Assembly (NCBI GenBank): GCA_016711875.1
Contig: JADJSD010000022.1
Span: forward strand, 1-64,000
Direction of reading: 5' to 3'
From: Betaproteobacteria bacterium
GTDB lineage: Bacteria; Pseudomonadota; Gammaproteobacteria; Burkholderiales; Usitatibacteraceae
DNA: 64,000 nucleotides
The first letter of the stretch is position 1, and the number at the start of each line of letters is the position of its first letter. Below the pieces are notes generated by a model. The model saw only the letters and a program-made list of their open reading frames with translations. It was not told the origin of the DNA and ran no database searches. The position numbers and the translations under genes were made by a program. Below, one piece after another: positions 35,631 to 44,279 of the stretch.

Positions 35631-36338
35631 ATGTCCCGCCCGCGCCGATACGCCGCCCTCGCCCTGGCCCTCGCCCTCGCCGCCACGGGCGCGCTCGCGG
35701 GCGACCGGAAGAAGCACCCCGACGGCCGCATCGATCCGGCGTTGCTCTACCACAACTACTGCTCCGTCTGCCACGGCGACCAGGGAGACGGCCGCAGCCG
35801 CGCGCGCAACAGCCTCGTGCCCCCGCCCGCCAACTTCACCGACCCGCGATTGCGCGCGCGCCTCACCATCGACTACATGGACGCGATCATCCGCGAGGGC
35901 AAGGCCGGCACCGCCATGGTCGGCTGGAAGACGCAGCTGAATCCCGCCGAGTCGAAAGCGCTCGCGCGGTACGTACGCGGTCAATACGTCGAGAAATCCG
36001 GCGACGACGCGGCGCGCCGGGGACGCGTGTTCTACGGCCACTTCTGCGCGAGCTGCCATGGCGGCACCGGTCGCGGCATCGAGGCGGCGGCCGTCGCGGC
36101 CACCGGCGCGCCGGCCGCGCCGGACCTCACGAAGATGAAGGGGCTTTCGCGGGAGCGCATCATCGCCTCCGCCGCCGTCGGCAAGCCCTCGGTGGGAAAG
36201 CCCGGGTTCTCGCAGCAGCTCTCTCCCGCGGACCTGGAAGCCGTCGCGGAATACGTGCGGCTCGCGCTCCTCGCCGTTTCCACGGGCGTCTCCGGGACGT
36301 CCGCGCACGGCGGCAAGGCGTCGGACCCGGCGCGATGA
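35631..36338 (+). CDS. Dihaem cytochrome c
   Basis: A 235-residue exported protein, signal peptide ending ATGALAGD. Two class I haem domains: CSVCHGDQGDGRSRARN with the Met segment GTAMVGWKTQL, and CASCHGGTGRG with KPGFSQQL. The leading LLYHNYCSVCHG is typical of cytochromes that accept electrons from periplasmic oxidoreductases. It overlaps the next gene by ATGA (36335-36338) and is the first gene of a three-gene cassette with a multicopper oxidase. Confidence 0.9.
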   Translation: MSRPRRYAALALALALAATGALAGDRKKHPDGRIDPALLYHNYCSVCHGDQGDGRSRARNSLVPPPANFTDPRLRARLTIDYMDAIIREGKAGTAMVGWKTQLNPAESKALARYVRGQYVEKSGDDAARRGRVFYGHFCASCHGGTGRGIEAAAVAATGAPAAPDLTKMKGLSRERIIASAAVGKPSVGKPGFSQQLSPADLEAVAEYVRLALLAVSTGVSGTSAHGGKASDPAR

Positions 36339-36925
36339 GGCGGACCCTCGCGCTCCTGTCGATCGCGGCGCTTCCGACGACGCTCTTCGGGGCCCCGGCG
36401 TCCGACCTTCGCGAGGAGGGACGGGCCGTCTACAACTTCCGGTGCTACTACTGCCACGGCTACTCGGGCGACGCGCGCACGCTCGCCGCGACGATGCTCG
36501 CGACCCGGCCGAGGGCCTTCAGCGAGATGAACCCCGCCGAACTGCCGCCCGCCCGCATCGAAAGGGCCGTTCGCCAGGGTGTCGCGGGCACCGCGATGAA
36601 GGCGTTCGCGGGAACGCTGCGCGAGCGCGAGATCTCCGCCGTTACCGCATTCGTGCACGACGAGTTCGTCGTCCGTCGCGCGCCCAACACGCGCTATCAC
36701 ACGCCGGAGAACGGATGGCCCGCCCACGAACGCTACGAAGCGGCCTTCGCATTCGCGCGCGCAGAGCTCGCGATCGACACGCCCGACGGCGCCCTGTCGG
36801 CGCGAGAGCGCGCGGGACGCTCCCTCTTCCTCACGACCTGCATCACCTGCCACGACCGCGGCCGCGCGAACGATGACGGACCGGCCTGGCAGAAATCCGC
36901 CGAATCCCGGGGAGTCCCACGATGA
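36335..36925 (+). CDS. Dihaem cytochrome c, second of the cassette
   Basis: A 196-residue exported protein. It has CYYCHGYSGDARTLA near residue 37 with the Met candidate GTAMKAFAGTL, a spacer with the unusual segment YHTPENGWPAHERYEAAFAF, and a C-terminal CITCHDRGRAND near residue 170. Both haem motifs are intact. It is coupled by ATGA overlaps to the cytochrome before it and the oxidase after it (36922-36925), so all three likely form one electron-transfer unit. Confidence 0.88.
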   Translation: MRRTLALLSIAALPTTLFGAPASDLREEGRAVYNFRCYYCHGYSGDARTLAATMLATRPRAFSEMNPAELPPARIERAVRQGVAGTAMKAFAGTLREREISAVTAFVHDEFVVRRAPNTRYHTPENGWPAHERYEAAFAFARAELAIDTPDGALSARERAGRSLFLTTCITCHDRGRANDDGPAWQKSAESRGVPR

Positions 36926-38412
36926 CCGTCTCGCGACGCCGCTTTCTCCAGTCCGCCAGCGCCACGCTCGGCTCCCTCGCCCTGCCCTCCGTGCCCACCG
37001 GAGCCGGTGCACCGGCGGCCTGGGAGACGATCTGCACGACCCCGGCGCCAGCTCTCGCGTCGACGCGGATCGTGGCGAGCGCGAATGCCATTCCCCTCAC
37101 GGCCGGCGTCTGCCAGCGACGCATCCGCGACGAGGGGCCCGAGACCACGCTCTGGGCGTTCAACGGCACCTCGCCCGGCCCGGCGCTTCGCTACCGCCAG
37201 GGCGACACCGTCGAAGTCCTCGTGTCGAACCGCCTGCCGCAGCCGACCACGGTGCACTGGCACGGCCTTCGCCTGCCCAATGCGATGGATGGCGTGCCAA
37301 ACGTGACGCAGCCGCCCATCCTGCCCGGCAGCAGCTTCGCCGTGCGCTATGCGGCGATCGACGCGGGCACCTACTGGTACCACCCGCACCAGTCGAGCTT
37401 CGAGCAGGTGCCCCGGGGCCTGTACGGCATGCTGGTCGTCGAGGAAGCGAAGCCGCCGCGCGTCGATCGCGAACTCGAATGGGTGCTCGCCGACTTCAAG
37501 CTCGACAAGGCGAACCGGCAGGTGGAGGACTTCGGCCGCGTGCGTGACTTCGGCTCCGAGGGGCGCCTGGGCAACGTGGTCACACTCAACGGGACGGCGG
37601 CCGGTGCGAACCGCGCGATCGACGTGCGCCCGGGCGAGCGCGTGCGGGTCCGCCTGCTGAACGCCGCTTCCGCGCGCGCGTTCGTCCTCGAGTTCGGGGG
37701 GCTGGCCCCCTGGATCGTGACCTACGACGGCCAGGCCGTTCAGCCCCACCCGGTTCCCGACGGCCGCCTGCATCTGGGCGCGGGTCAGCGCACCGACCTC
37801 GTGATCGACGTGCCCGACGCCGCCGGCAGGCGCGTCGTGACCGACCGACGCGGCGGCGGCGAAGCGCTCGTGGCTCTCGCCTGCGTGGGGCGCCCGGTGC
37901 GCGCGAAGCCGCCGGGTCGTCCCGCGGCCATCGCCCCGAACCGGCTGGCCGAACCCGACGTCGCGAAGGCGACGGACCACTACCTGGTGTTCGAGGGCGG
38001 CATCGGCGGCGAACCGGCCATCGGCCGCGTGGACGGCAAGGCACTGCGCGTCGAGGACATCATGAAGAAACACGGCCTCGCCTGGACGATGAACTACACC
38101 ACGCAGCAGGAGCACGCGATGATGCACGAGCCGCTCTTCCGCTTCCGCCGGGGCGAGCACGTGACGCTCAAGCTCATGAACAACACGGATTACGAGCACC
38201 CCATCCCCCTGCACGGGCACTTCTTCCGCGTGCTGGCGCTCAACGACGTGAAGACGCGGCTGCGCGAGTGGCGCGACACCGTGATGATCGACGCACGGGG
38301 CAGCGCGGACATCGCCTTCGTGGCCGAGAACGTCGGCGAGTGGATGTTCCACTGCCACATCCTCGACCACGCGGCGGGCGGCATGATGGGCACCGTGGTG
38401 GTCGAGGGCTGA
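36922..38412 (+). CDS. Laccase-type multicopper oxidase with Tat signal
   Basis: A 496-residue periplasmic oxidase. The Tat motif SRRRFLQ opens the protein. Copper ligands are all visible: HWHG (112-115), YWYHPH (151-156), HPIPLHGHFF (from 426) and HCHILDHAAGGMM (477-489), which supplies the type 1 Cys and His and an axial Met candidate. Three cupredoxin domains fit the length. It would oxidise a metal, organic or protein donor and reduce oxygen to water. Two dihaem cytochromes encoded immediately upstream could deliver electrons to it, making it a possible terminal oxidase of the locus (inference); metal oxidation is the alternative. Confidence 0.93.
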   Translation: MTVSRRRFLQSASATLGSLALPSVPTGAGAPAAWETICTTPAPALASTRIVASANAIPLTAGVCQRRIRDEGPETTLWAFNGTSPGPALRYRQGDTVEVLVSNRLPQPTTVHWHGLRLPNAMDGVPNVTQPPILPGSSFAVRYAAIDAGTYWYHPHQSSFEQVPRGLYGMLVVEEAKPPRVDRELEWVLADFKLDKANRQVEDFGRVRDFGSEGRLGNVVTLNGTAAGANRAIDVRPGERVRVRLLNAASARAFVLEFGGLAPWIVTYDGQAVQPHPVPDGRLHLGAGQRTDLVIDVPDAAGRRVVTDRRGGGEALVALACVGRPVRAKPPGRPAAIAPNRLAEPDVAKATDHYLVFEGGIGGEPAIGRVDGKALRVEDIMKKHGLAWTMNYTTQQEHAMMHEPLFRFRRGEHVTLKLMNNTDYEHPIPLHGHFFRVLALNDVKTRLREWRDTVMIDARGSADIAFVAENVGEWMFHCHILDHAAGGMMGTVVVEG

Positions 38413-38431
38413 CGCCCCCGCCCCCGAGACG

Positions 38432-38890
38432 CTACTCGACGACGATCAGGCCCTCGACGCCCATCTCCGCGTGATTGCCGAGGTGGCAATGGGCCCGGAA
38501 ACGGCCCTTGGCGAGCGGCACGAACCAGAGGTCCACCGAGCCGCCGGCGGCAAACACCTCCACGCGGTCGATGCGGCTCATGTAGACCTCCGCGTGGCGC
38601 GGCACCTCCGCGCGGCGCGTGGCGATACTCCCGAAGAACTCGGGTGCATTCAGGTAATGGTTGTTGGCGCCCACGTTCGTGATCGTGAGTCGGTACGGCC
38701 TGCCCGCGACCAGGTTGAGCTGCGGCGGCGAAAAGCCGGCGTCGCGCAGGTCGATCTTCACCGACGTCGCGCGGTTCCAATCCGTCTCGGCGACCACCTT
38801 CGCCTTGTCGGCGGGTGAGGGCTCCGGCAACGACTGGCAGGCCGCGAGCCCCACCGCGAATGCGGCCACCAGCCGCTTGCTTGACTTCAT
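38432..38890 (-). CDS. Cupredoxin-fold lipoprotein (type 1 copper)
   Basis: A 152-residue protein with lipobox LAAC and a plastocyanin-like domain. Likely type 1 ligands are His in GANNHYLNAPEFF, and Cys, His and Met in FRAHCHLGNHAEMGVEG. It is convergent with the multicopper oxidase gene (20 bp between stops). It is a plausible electron donor or acceptor for that oxidase or for the cytochromes. GGGAGG lies upstream of the ATG at 38890. Confidence 0.88.
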   Translation of the reverse strand: MKSSKRLVAAFAVGLAACQSLPEPSPADKAKVVAETDWNRATSVKIDLRDAGFSPPQLNLVAGRPYRLTITNVGANNHYLNAPEFFGSIATRRAEVPRHAEVYMSRIDRVEVFAAGGSVDLWFVPLAKGRFRAHCHLGNHAEMGVEGLIVVE

Positions 38891-39013
38891 GTGCCGCCCT
38901 CCCGTCGCATTGTCGTGAAGCAAGGTAGGCCGGTTGCGCCGGCCATGCCTTGAGCGAGCGCAATCCGCGCGGACCGATCCCGAGCTCTGGCGCGTTCGCC
39001 ACCGGGCCGATCG

Positions 39014-39030
39014 TGCAATTTGCGCGCCAT
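39014..39030 (-). promoter_or_regulatory. Sigma-54-type promoter upstream of the cupredoxin gene
   Basis: The minus strand reads ATGGCGCGCAAATTGCA. TGGC, GG-N10-GC and TTGCA are intact; three of 14 specified bases differ from consensus. It lies about 124 nt before the start codon at 38890, in the 315-bp region between the divergent cupredoxin and reductase genes. I see nothing else clear in that region apart from the ribosome binding sites. Confidence 0.45.
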
Positions 39031-39205
39031 CCGCTCCGGGCCCGGCGATGGCCGCGTCCGGCCGCATTGACACCGCGTCGGTAACAGCGGCTGCGTCGTC
39101 CAGTGGAGAATCGGCCGCGCCTGCGGGACTAGGATGGCGCTCTCCGGCACGGCTCGGGACTCGCGTGCACGGACACCGAAAACACATAACGAGAGGAGAA
39201 ACGCC

Positions 39206-40273
39206 ATGACCGCACGAAAGATCCTGATCCTCGGCGCGTCGTACGGCTCGCTGCTGGGCGTGAAGCTCGCCGCCGCCGGGCACGACGTCACGCTGGTGTG
39301 CCTGCCCGCCGAGGCGAAGCTCATCAACGAGCACGGCGCGATCGTGCGCCTGCCGGTGAAGGACCGCGAAGGACTCGTCGAGGTGCGCTCGGGCGATCAG
39401 CCCGGAGCGCTTCGCGCTTGCGGCACGGCGAACCTGGATCCCGCGCGCTTCGATCTCGTGGGCCTCGCGATGCAGGAACCGCAGTACGGCTCGCCCGGCG
39501 TGCGCGAACTGCTCTCGGCCGTCGGATCCTCGCGCGTGCCCTGCCTGTCCATCATGAACATGCCGCCGCTGCCCTATCTGCGCCGACTGCCCGGCGTGGA
39601 TGCGGACGGCTGCCGCGCGGCCTACACCGATCCCACGGTATGGGACGCATTCGACGGGCGCTCGCTCACGCTCTGCAGCCCCGACCCGCAGGCCTTCCGC
39701 CCTCCCGAGGAGCCGGTCAACGTGCTTCAGGTGCGCCTGCCCACCAACTTCAAGGCGGCGCGCTTCCCGGACGAGGCACCCACCGTGATGCTGCGCGAGC
39801 TGGAGGCGGGCATCGAGGCCGCGCGTTTCGACGCCGGCGGCGAGCGCATCGCGCTGCCGGTGAAGCTCAAGGTCCACGACTCGGTGTTCGTGCCCCTCGC
39901 GAAGTGGGCGATGCTGCTCGCGGGCAACTACCGCTGCGTCCTGGACGACACGGTGCAGCCGATCCGCGATGCCGTGCATGGCGATCCGCAGGCCTCGCGC
40001 GCCATGTACGAGTGGGTCGTGGCGCTGTGCGGGAAGCTGGGCGCCGCGCCTTCGGACCTCGTGCCCTACGAGAAGTACGCGAATGCGGCGCGCTCGCTCG
40101 CGAGCCCCTCTTCGGCGGCGCGCGCCCTGGCCGCCGGCGCCAGGAACATCGAGCGGGTCGACCGGCTCGTGCAACTCGTCGCCGCGCAGCAGGGCCTCAG
40201 GTCGGCCGCCGTGGACGAGACCGTGCGGCGGGTCGACGGGTGGCTGGAGCGCAACCGGCTCGCGGCGGCCTGA
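39206..40273 (+). CDS. Ketopantoate reductase (PanE/ApbA)-like dehydrogenase
   Basis: A 355-residue cytoplasmic NAD(P)-dependent reductase-like protein. The Rossmann start KILILGASYGSLLGVKLAAA has Ser-Tyr within the usual GxGxxG loop, followed by GHDVTLVCLPAEA. The C-terminal helical domain has KWAMLLAGNYRCVLDD and EKYANAARSLASPSSAARAL. The altered loop and unusual length make a true PanE role uncertain; several reductases of this superfamily act on other 2-oxo acids. GAGAGGAG precedes the start. It is not evidently part of the redox operon. Confidence 0.7.
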   Translation: MTARKILILGASYGSLLGVKLAAAGHDVTLVCLPAEAKLINEHGAIVRLPVKDREGLVEVRSGDQPGALRACGTANLDPARFDLVGLAMQEPQYGSPGVRELLSAVGSSRVPCLSIMNMPPLPYLRRLPGVDADGCRAAYTDPTVWDAFDGRSLTLCSPDPQAFRPPEEPVNVLQVRLPTNFKAARFPDEAPTVMLRELEAGIEAARFDAGGERIALPVKLKVHDSVFVPLAKWAMLLAGNYRCVLDDTVQPIRDAVHGDPQASRAMYEWVVALCGKLGAAPSDLVPYEKYANAARSLASPSSAARALAAGARNIERVDRLVQLVAAQQGLRSAAVDETVRRVDGWLERNRLAAA

Positions 40274-40295
40274 ACGGGTCGATGCGTGGCCCCAT

Positions 40296-40327
40296 GAAAA
40301 AGGCCCCCGGTCGAAACCGGGGGCCTT
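40296..40327 (-). terminator. Terminator of the tRNA cluster
   Basis: On the minus strand AAGGCCCCCGG pairs with CCGGGGGCCTT around a 6-nt loop and is followed by TTTTTC. It lies just after tRNA-His in the direction of tRNA transcription. Confidence 0.88.
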
Positions 40328-40333
40328 GCGAGA

Positions 40334-40409
40334 TGGGGTGGCTGATGGGATTCGAACCCACGACAACTGGAATCACAATCCAGGACTCTACCGCTGAGCT
40401 ACAGCCACC
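40334..40409 (-). tRNA. tRNA-His (GTG anticodon)
   Basis: The minus strand folds as a cloverleaf. It has the extra 5' G typical of tRNA-His, D arm AGCTCAGCGGTAGAG, anticodon loop TTGTGAT, T arm GGGTTCGAATCCC, and encoded CCA. Confidence 0.95.
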
Positions 40410-40422
40410 GTTGAAACTGTTC

Positions 40423-40500
40423 TGGCGCGCCCGACAGGACTCGAACCTGTTACCCCCGGCTTAGAAGGCCGGTGCTCTGATCCGGATGAGCTACGGGCGC
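40423..40500 (-). tRNA. tRNA-Arg (TCT anticodon)
   Basis: Acceptor GCGCCCG pairs with CGGGCGC, anticodon loop CTTCTAA, T arm ACAGGTTCGAGTCCTGT, encoded CCA. It sits between the His and Pro tRNAs on the same strand. Confidence 0.95.
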
Positions 40501-40528
40501 GATGCTCATGCCTGCCGGGCGGGAGGGG

Positions 40529-40602
40529 TCGGGGTGGAGGGATTCGAACCCCCGACAACTTGCTCCCAAAGCAAGTGCGCTACCAGGCTGCGCTACACCC
40601 CG
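40529..40602 (-). tRNA. tRNA-Pro (TGG anticodon)
   Basis: Acceptor CGGGGTG pairs with CACCCCG, D arm AGCGCAGCCTGGTAGCGC, anticodon loop TTTGGGA, T arm GGGGGTTCGAATCCC. The CCA end is not encoded. Confidence 0.95.
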
Positions 40603-40686
40603 TCGGGCCTCATCGCGAGGCGCCCGCGAATTATACGCGCCGCCTCGCTTCCCCCACAAACGCCCGGGGCGAAATTCCTTCCGGCC

Positions 40687-42828
40687 CTACTGCGCCGGCG
40701 TGCCGCCTTCGGACGCCGGTGCCGATTCCTCGCGGCGGGCCGGCGGCTCGAGAAGCGCCTTGCGCGACAGGCGCACACGGCCCTTGTCGTCGGCCTCCAT
40801 CACCTTGACCTTCACGATCTGGCCTTCCTTCAGGTAGTCCGAGACCGCGTTGACGCGCTCGTGGGCGATCTGCGAGATGTGCAGCAGGCCGTCCTTGCCG
40901 GGCAGCAGCTGCACGATCGCGCCGAAGTCCAGCAGGCGGATCACCGGGCCCTCGTACACGCGGCCGACTTCCACGTCCGCGGTGATGAGCTCGATGCGGC
41001 GCTTGGCGTCCTCGCCGGCCTCGTGCGACAGGCAGGCGATGGAGATGGTGCCGTCGTCCTCGATGTCGATCGTGGTGCCCGTCTCGCGCGTGAGCGCCTG
41101 GATGACGCTGCCGCCCTTGCCGATCACGTCGCGGATCTTGTCCGGGTTGATCTTGATCTTGATGACGCGCGGCGCGTAGGTCGACAGCTCGTGGCGCGGG
41201 CCGGGGACGGCGGACTTCATGATGCCGAGGATGTGCAGGCGGCCTTCTTTTGCCTGATCCAGCGCCACCTTCATGATTTCCTTGGTGATGCCGTTGATCT
41301 TGATGTCCATCTGCAGCGCGGTGATGCCCTTGTCGGTGCCGGCCACCTTGAAGTCCATGTCGCCGAGGTGATCCTCGTCGCCGAGGATGTCCGTGAGGAC
41401 GGCGAAGCGGCTGCCTTCCTTGATGAGGCCCATCGCGATGCCGGCGACGTGGCCCTTGAGGGGCACGCCCGCGTCCATGAGCGCGAGGCAACCGCCGCAG
41501 ACCGAGGCCATCGACGAGGAACCGTTCGACTCGGTGATCTCCGAGACGACGCGCAGCGTGTAGCTGAACTCCTCGCGCGAGGGCAGCACGGCGACGAGCG
41601 CGCGCTTGGCGAGGCGGCCGTGGCCGATCTCGCGGCGCTTCGGGACCCCGACGCGGCCGGTCTCGCCCGTCGAGTACGGCGGGAAGTTGTAGTGCAGCAT
41701 GAAGCGCTCGGTGTACTCGCCCGTGAGCGCGTCGATGCGCTGCTCGTCCTGGCCGGTGCCGAGCGTTGCGGCGACGATCGCCTGCGTCTCGCCCCGGGTG
41801 AAGAGGACCGAGCCGTGCACGCGCGGCAGGAGCGTCGGGCGGATGGAGATCGGGCGGACGGTGCGCGTGTCGCGGCCGTCGATGCGCGGCTCGCCGCTCA
41901 GGATCTGGCCGCGGACGATCTTCGATTCCATGTCCTTCAGGATGCCGCGCACGACGTTGCCGTCGGCGGGCGGGTCCGCGCTCACGACGCAGGCGTCGAG
42001 CACGCGCTTCTTGATGTCGTCGAGCTTCTCCGAGCGGATGCCCTTCGACTTCACGCGGTAGGCGTCATCGAGGTCCTTCTCGGCGATGGCGCGGATCTTC
42101 TCGACGAGCGCGGCGTCGGTCGCGGCGGGCGCCCAGTCCCAGTCGTCGCGGCCGCCTTCGTCGGCGAGTTCGTTGATGGCCTGGATCGCGGCCTGCATCT
42201 GTTCGTGGCCGAAGACGACAGCCCCGAGCATGACTTCTTCCGACAGCTCGCTCGCCTCGGACTCGACCATCAGCACGGCCTGCGCCGTGCCGGCCACCAC
42301 GAGGTTGAGCTTGGAGCTCTCGAGCTCCGTCTTGGTCGGGTTGAGGATGTACTCGCCGTCCAGGTAGCCCACGCGCGCGGCGCCGATGGGGCCGTCGAAG
42401 GGGATGCCCGCGAGCGTGACCGCCGCGGAGGCGCCGATCATCGCCGGGATGTCCGAATCGACCTCGGGGTTGATCGACAGGACCGTCGCGACGACCTGCA
42501 CCTCATTGTAGAAACCGTCCGGGAAGAGCGGGCGCAGCGGCCGGTCGATGAGGCGGCAGGTGAGGATTTCCTTCTCCGAGGGACGGCCTTCGCGCTTGAA
42601 GAAGCCGCCCGGGATGCGGCCCGCGGCGTAGGTCTTCTCCTGGTAATCGACGGTGAGCGGGAAGAAATCCTGGCCGGGCTTCACGTCCTTGCGGGCGGTG
42701 ACGGCCACGAGCACCACGGTGTCGTCCATCGTGACGAGCACGGCGCCGTCGGCCTGGCGGGCGATCTCGCCGGTCTCGAGCGTCACCTGGTGGCGCCCGA
42801 ACGCGAAGGTCTTCTTGATCGATTTCAC
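40687..42828 (-). CDS. pnp: Polyribonucleotide nucleotidyltransferase (PNPase)
   Basis: A 713-residue 3'-5' phosphorolytic exoribonuclease of RNA turnover. Two RNase PH domains are seen (FPLTVDYQEKTYAAGRIPGG, and GRVGVPKRREIGHGRLAKRA with the SMASVCGG active-site region). They are followed by a KH domain (IRDVIGKGGSVIQALTRETG) and an S1 domain (GRVYEGPVIRLLDFGAIVQL). Length is standard. It is last in the rimP-nusA-infB-rbfA-truB-rpsO-pnp order. Confidence 0.98.
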   Translation of the reverse strand: MKSIKKTFAFGRHQVTLETGEIARQADGAVLVTMDDTVVLVAVTARKDVKPGQDFFPLTVDYQEKTYAAGRIPGGFFKREGRPSEKEILTCRLIDRPLRPLFPDGFYNEVQVVATVLSINPEVDSDIPAMIGASAAVTLAGIPFDGPIGAARVGYLDGEYILNPTKTELESSKLNLVVAGTAQAVLMVESEASELSEEVMLGAVVFGHEQMQAAIQAINELADEGGRDDWDWAPAATDAALVEKIRAIAEKDLDDAYRVKSKGIRSEKLDDIKKRVLDACVVSADPPADGNVVRGILKDMESKIVRGQILSGEPRIDGRDTRTVRPISIRPTLLPRVHGSVLFTRGETQAIVAATLGTGQDEQRIDALTGEYTERFMLHYNFPPYSTGETGRVGVPKRREIGHGRLAKRALVAVLPSREEFSYTLRVVSEITESNGSSSMASVCGGCLALMDAGVPLKGHVAGIAMGLIKEGSRFAVLTDILGDEDHLGDMDFKVAGTDKGITALQMDIKINGITKEIMKVALDQAKEGRLHILGIMKSAVPGPRHELSTYAPRVIKIKINPDKIRDVIGKGGSVIQALTRETGTTIDIEDDGTISIACLSHEAGEDAKRRIELITADVEVGRVYEGPVIRLLDFGAIVQLLPGKDGLLHISQIAHERVNAVSDYLKEGQIVKVKVMEADDKGRVRLSRKALLEPPARREESAPASEGGTPAQ

Positions 42829-42936
42829 GGTATTGGATCCTCTTGGGAAGTGGGGACGCGGCGGCCGGGCCCGTCAGGGGCCGCGGCGGGACCGCGCAAA
42901 GCCGGAGGGAAAAGGCGGGAAACCGGAGCCGGAAGT

Positions 42937-42980
42937 GAAAAACCCCGCGAAGGCCCGTGGAGGGCAGTCGACGCGGGGTT
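42937..42980 (-). terminator. Terminator/attenuator between rpsO and pnp
   Basis: On the minus strand CCCCGCG and CGCGGGG can pair around a loop that itself holds a smaller hairpin, followed by TTTTTC. A terminator at this point between rpsO and pnp is also known in other proteobacteria and would set the ratio of the two products. Confidence 0.75.
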
Positions 42981-43001
42981 CGCCTGACCGGCTGGCGCCG
43001 C

Positions 43002-43271
43002 CTACTTGCGCAGGCCCAGGCGGTCGATCGTATTGCGATACCGATCGAGGTCGCTGCGCTTCAGGTAGTCGAGCAGGCTGCGACGCTGGCTCACCATCCG
43101 CAGCAGGCCGCGGCGGGAATGGTGGTCCTTCGTGTTGGCCTTGAAATGATCGGTGAGACCATTAATGCGCCGCGTGAGCAGCGCGATCTGGACCTCGGAC
43201 GAGCCGGTGTCGCCCTGGGCCCGCTGGAATTCGGTGATGGTGCTCGCCTTGTCGGCGGTGGTGACGGACAT
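43002..43271 (-). CDS. rpsO: 30S ribosomal protein S15
   Basis: An 89-residue S15 with the conserved start (MSVTTADKASTITEFQ), 16S rRNA-binding segments TGSSEVQIALLTRRINGLTDH and KDHHSRRGLLRMVSQRRSLL, and the end YLKRSDLDRYRNTIDRLGLRK. It binds the central domain of 16S rRNA. Normal length. Confidence 0.98.
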   Translation of the reverse strand: MSVTTADKASTITEFQRAQGDTGSSEVQIALLTRRINGLTDHFKANTKDHHSRRGLLRMVSQRRSLLDYLKRSDLDRYRNTIDRLGLRK

Positions 43272-43332
43272 GCTCTCTTCTCTCCCGGGCCTCGCTGGCC
43301 CTTCAATAGACTGTTGATTCGGTGAAAGGCGG

Positions 43333-43362
43333 ATTTTAGCAAGTTTCGGGCCCCAAACTCAA
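43333..43362 (-). promoter_or_regulatory. Predicted sigma-70 promoter of rpsO
   Basis: On the minus strand TTGAGT and TAAAAT are separated by 18 bp, about 60 nt before the rpsO ATG. An own promoter for rpsO-pnp is common. Confidence 0.55.
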
Positions 43363-43376
43363 GCGGAATCAGGGGC

Positions 43377-44267
43377 CTATCCGTGCCCCGTGTGCATGAG
43401 CCTCGCCGCTGAAAGCCTTCCGGCCGTCAACCGGCCTACGCCCAGGAACCGATGCCCGGGACCGAACACGCCGCATTCTCCCTCCACGCCCTGCGAATCC
43501 ACCGGCCATTCCTGGCCATTGCAGAGAGCCCGGGCGCCCTCCTCACCCAGTTCCAGGACCGGAAGCGACTCGACGAGCACCTCCGGCGCCAGCAGGCGTT
43601 CACGGGCCGCCTCCTCACCCAAGGCGGCAAGCGCATCCGGCTCCAAGGCCTCATCGACGCCGAAGCGCCCGATCGCCGTACGCCGCAACCCGATGAGATA
43701 GGCGCCGCATCCGAGGCGCCGCCCGATCTCCTCGGCAAGGGTGCGGACATAGGTGCCCTTCGAGCATTTCACCGAAATTTCCAGAAGATCGGCGGAGAAC
43801 GACAGCAAATCCAGCTCGTAGATCTGCACGCGGCGAGCCTGGCGGGGTACTTCGACGCCTTGCCGGGCCAGATCGTATAACCGCCGCCCGTCGATCCGCA
43901 CCGCGGAGTGCATCGGAGGAACCTGGTCCAAAGGCCCCAGAAGCCCCGTCAAAACCGGCGAAACGGCATCTATCGTAGGCGAAATGCCATCAAAAGCCGA
44001 AATATCGCCTTCCGTGTCCCCTGTCGTGCTGGTGTAGCCCAGCCGCAGCTTCGCCCGGTAGGTCTTGTCGGCATCCAGCAGGAATCGGGAAAACTTGGTG
44101 GCCTCGCCGAACACAAGGGGCAGGAGCCCGGTTGCGAAGGGATCGAGTGTGCCGGTGTGCCCGGCCTTGCGCAGCCCGAGGGCACGTTTGGCCGCGCCGA
44201 GCGCCCGGGTCGAGGTCACTCCGGCAGGCTTGTCGACGAGGAGCACCCCGTCAGAAACGGCGGGCAC
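43377..44267 (-). CDS. truB: tRNA pseudouridine-55 synthase
   Basis: A 296-residue TruB that makes pseudouridine 55 in the T loop of tRNAs. The start DGVLLVDKPAGVTS and the catalytic Asp motif GHTGTLDPFATGLLPL are clear, with YRAKLRLGYTSTTGDTEG and CSKGTYVRTLAEEIGRRLGC further on. Length and order in the operon are normal. Confidence 0.97.
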   Translation of the reverse strand: MPAVSDGVLLVDKPAGVTSTRALGAAKRALGLRKAGHTGTLDPFATGLLPLVFGEATKFSRFLLDADKTYRAKLRLGYTSTTGDTEGDISAFDGISPTIDAVSPVLTGLLGPLDQVPPMHSAVRIDGRRLYDLARQGVEVPRQARRVQIYELDLLSFSADLLEISVKCSKGTYVRTLAEEIGRRLGCGAYLIGLRRTAIGRFGVDEALEPDALAALGEEAARERLLAPEVLVESLPVLELGEEGARALCNGQEWPVDSQGVEGECGVFGPGHRFLGVGRLTAGRLSAARLMHTGHG

Positions 44268-44279
44268 GGCGGCCGGCCT

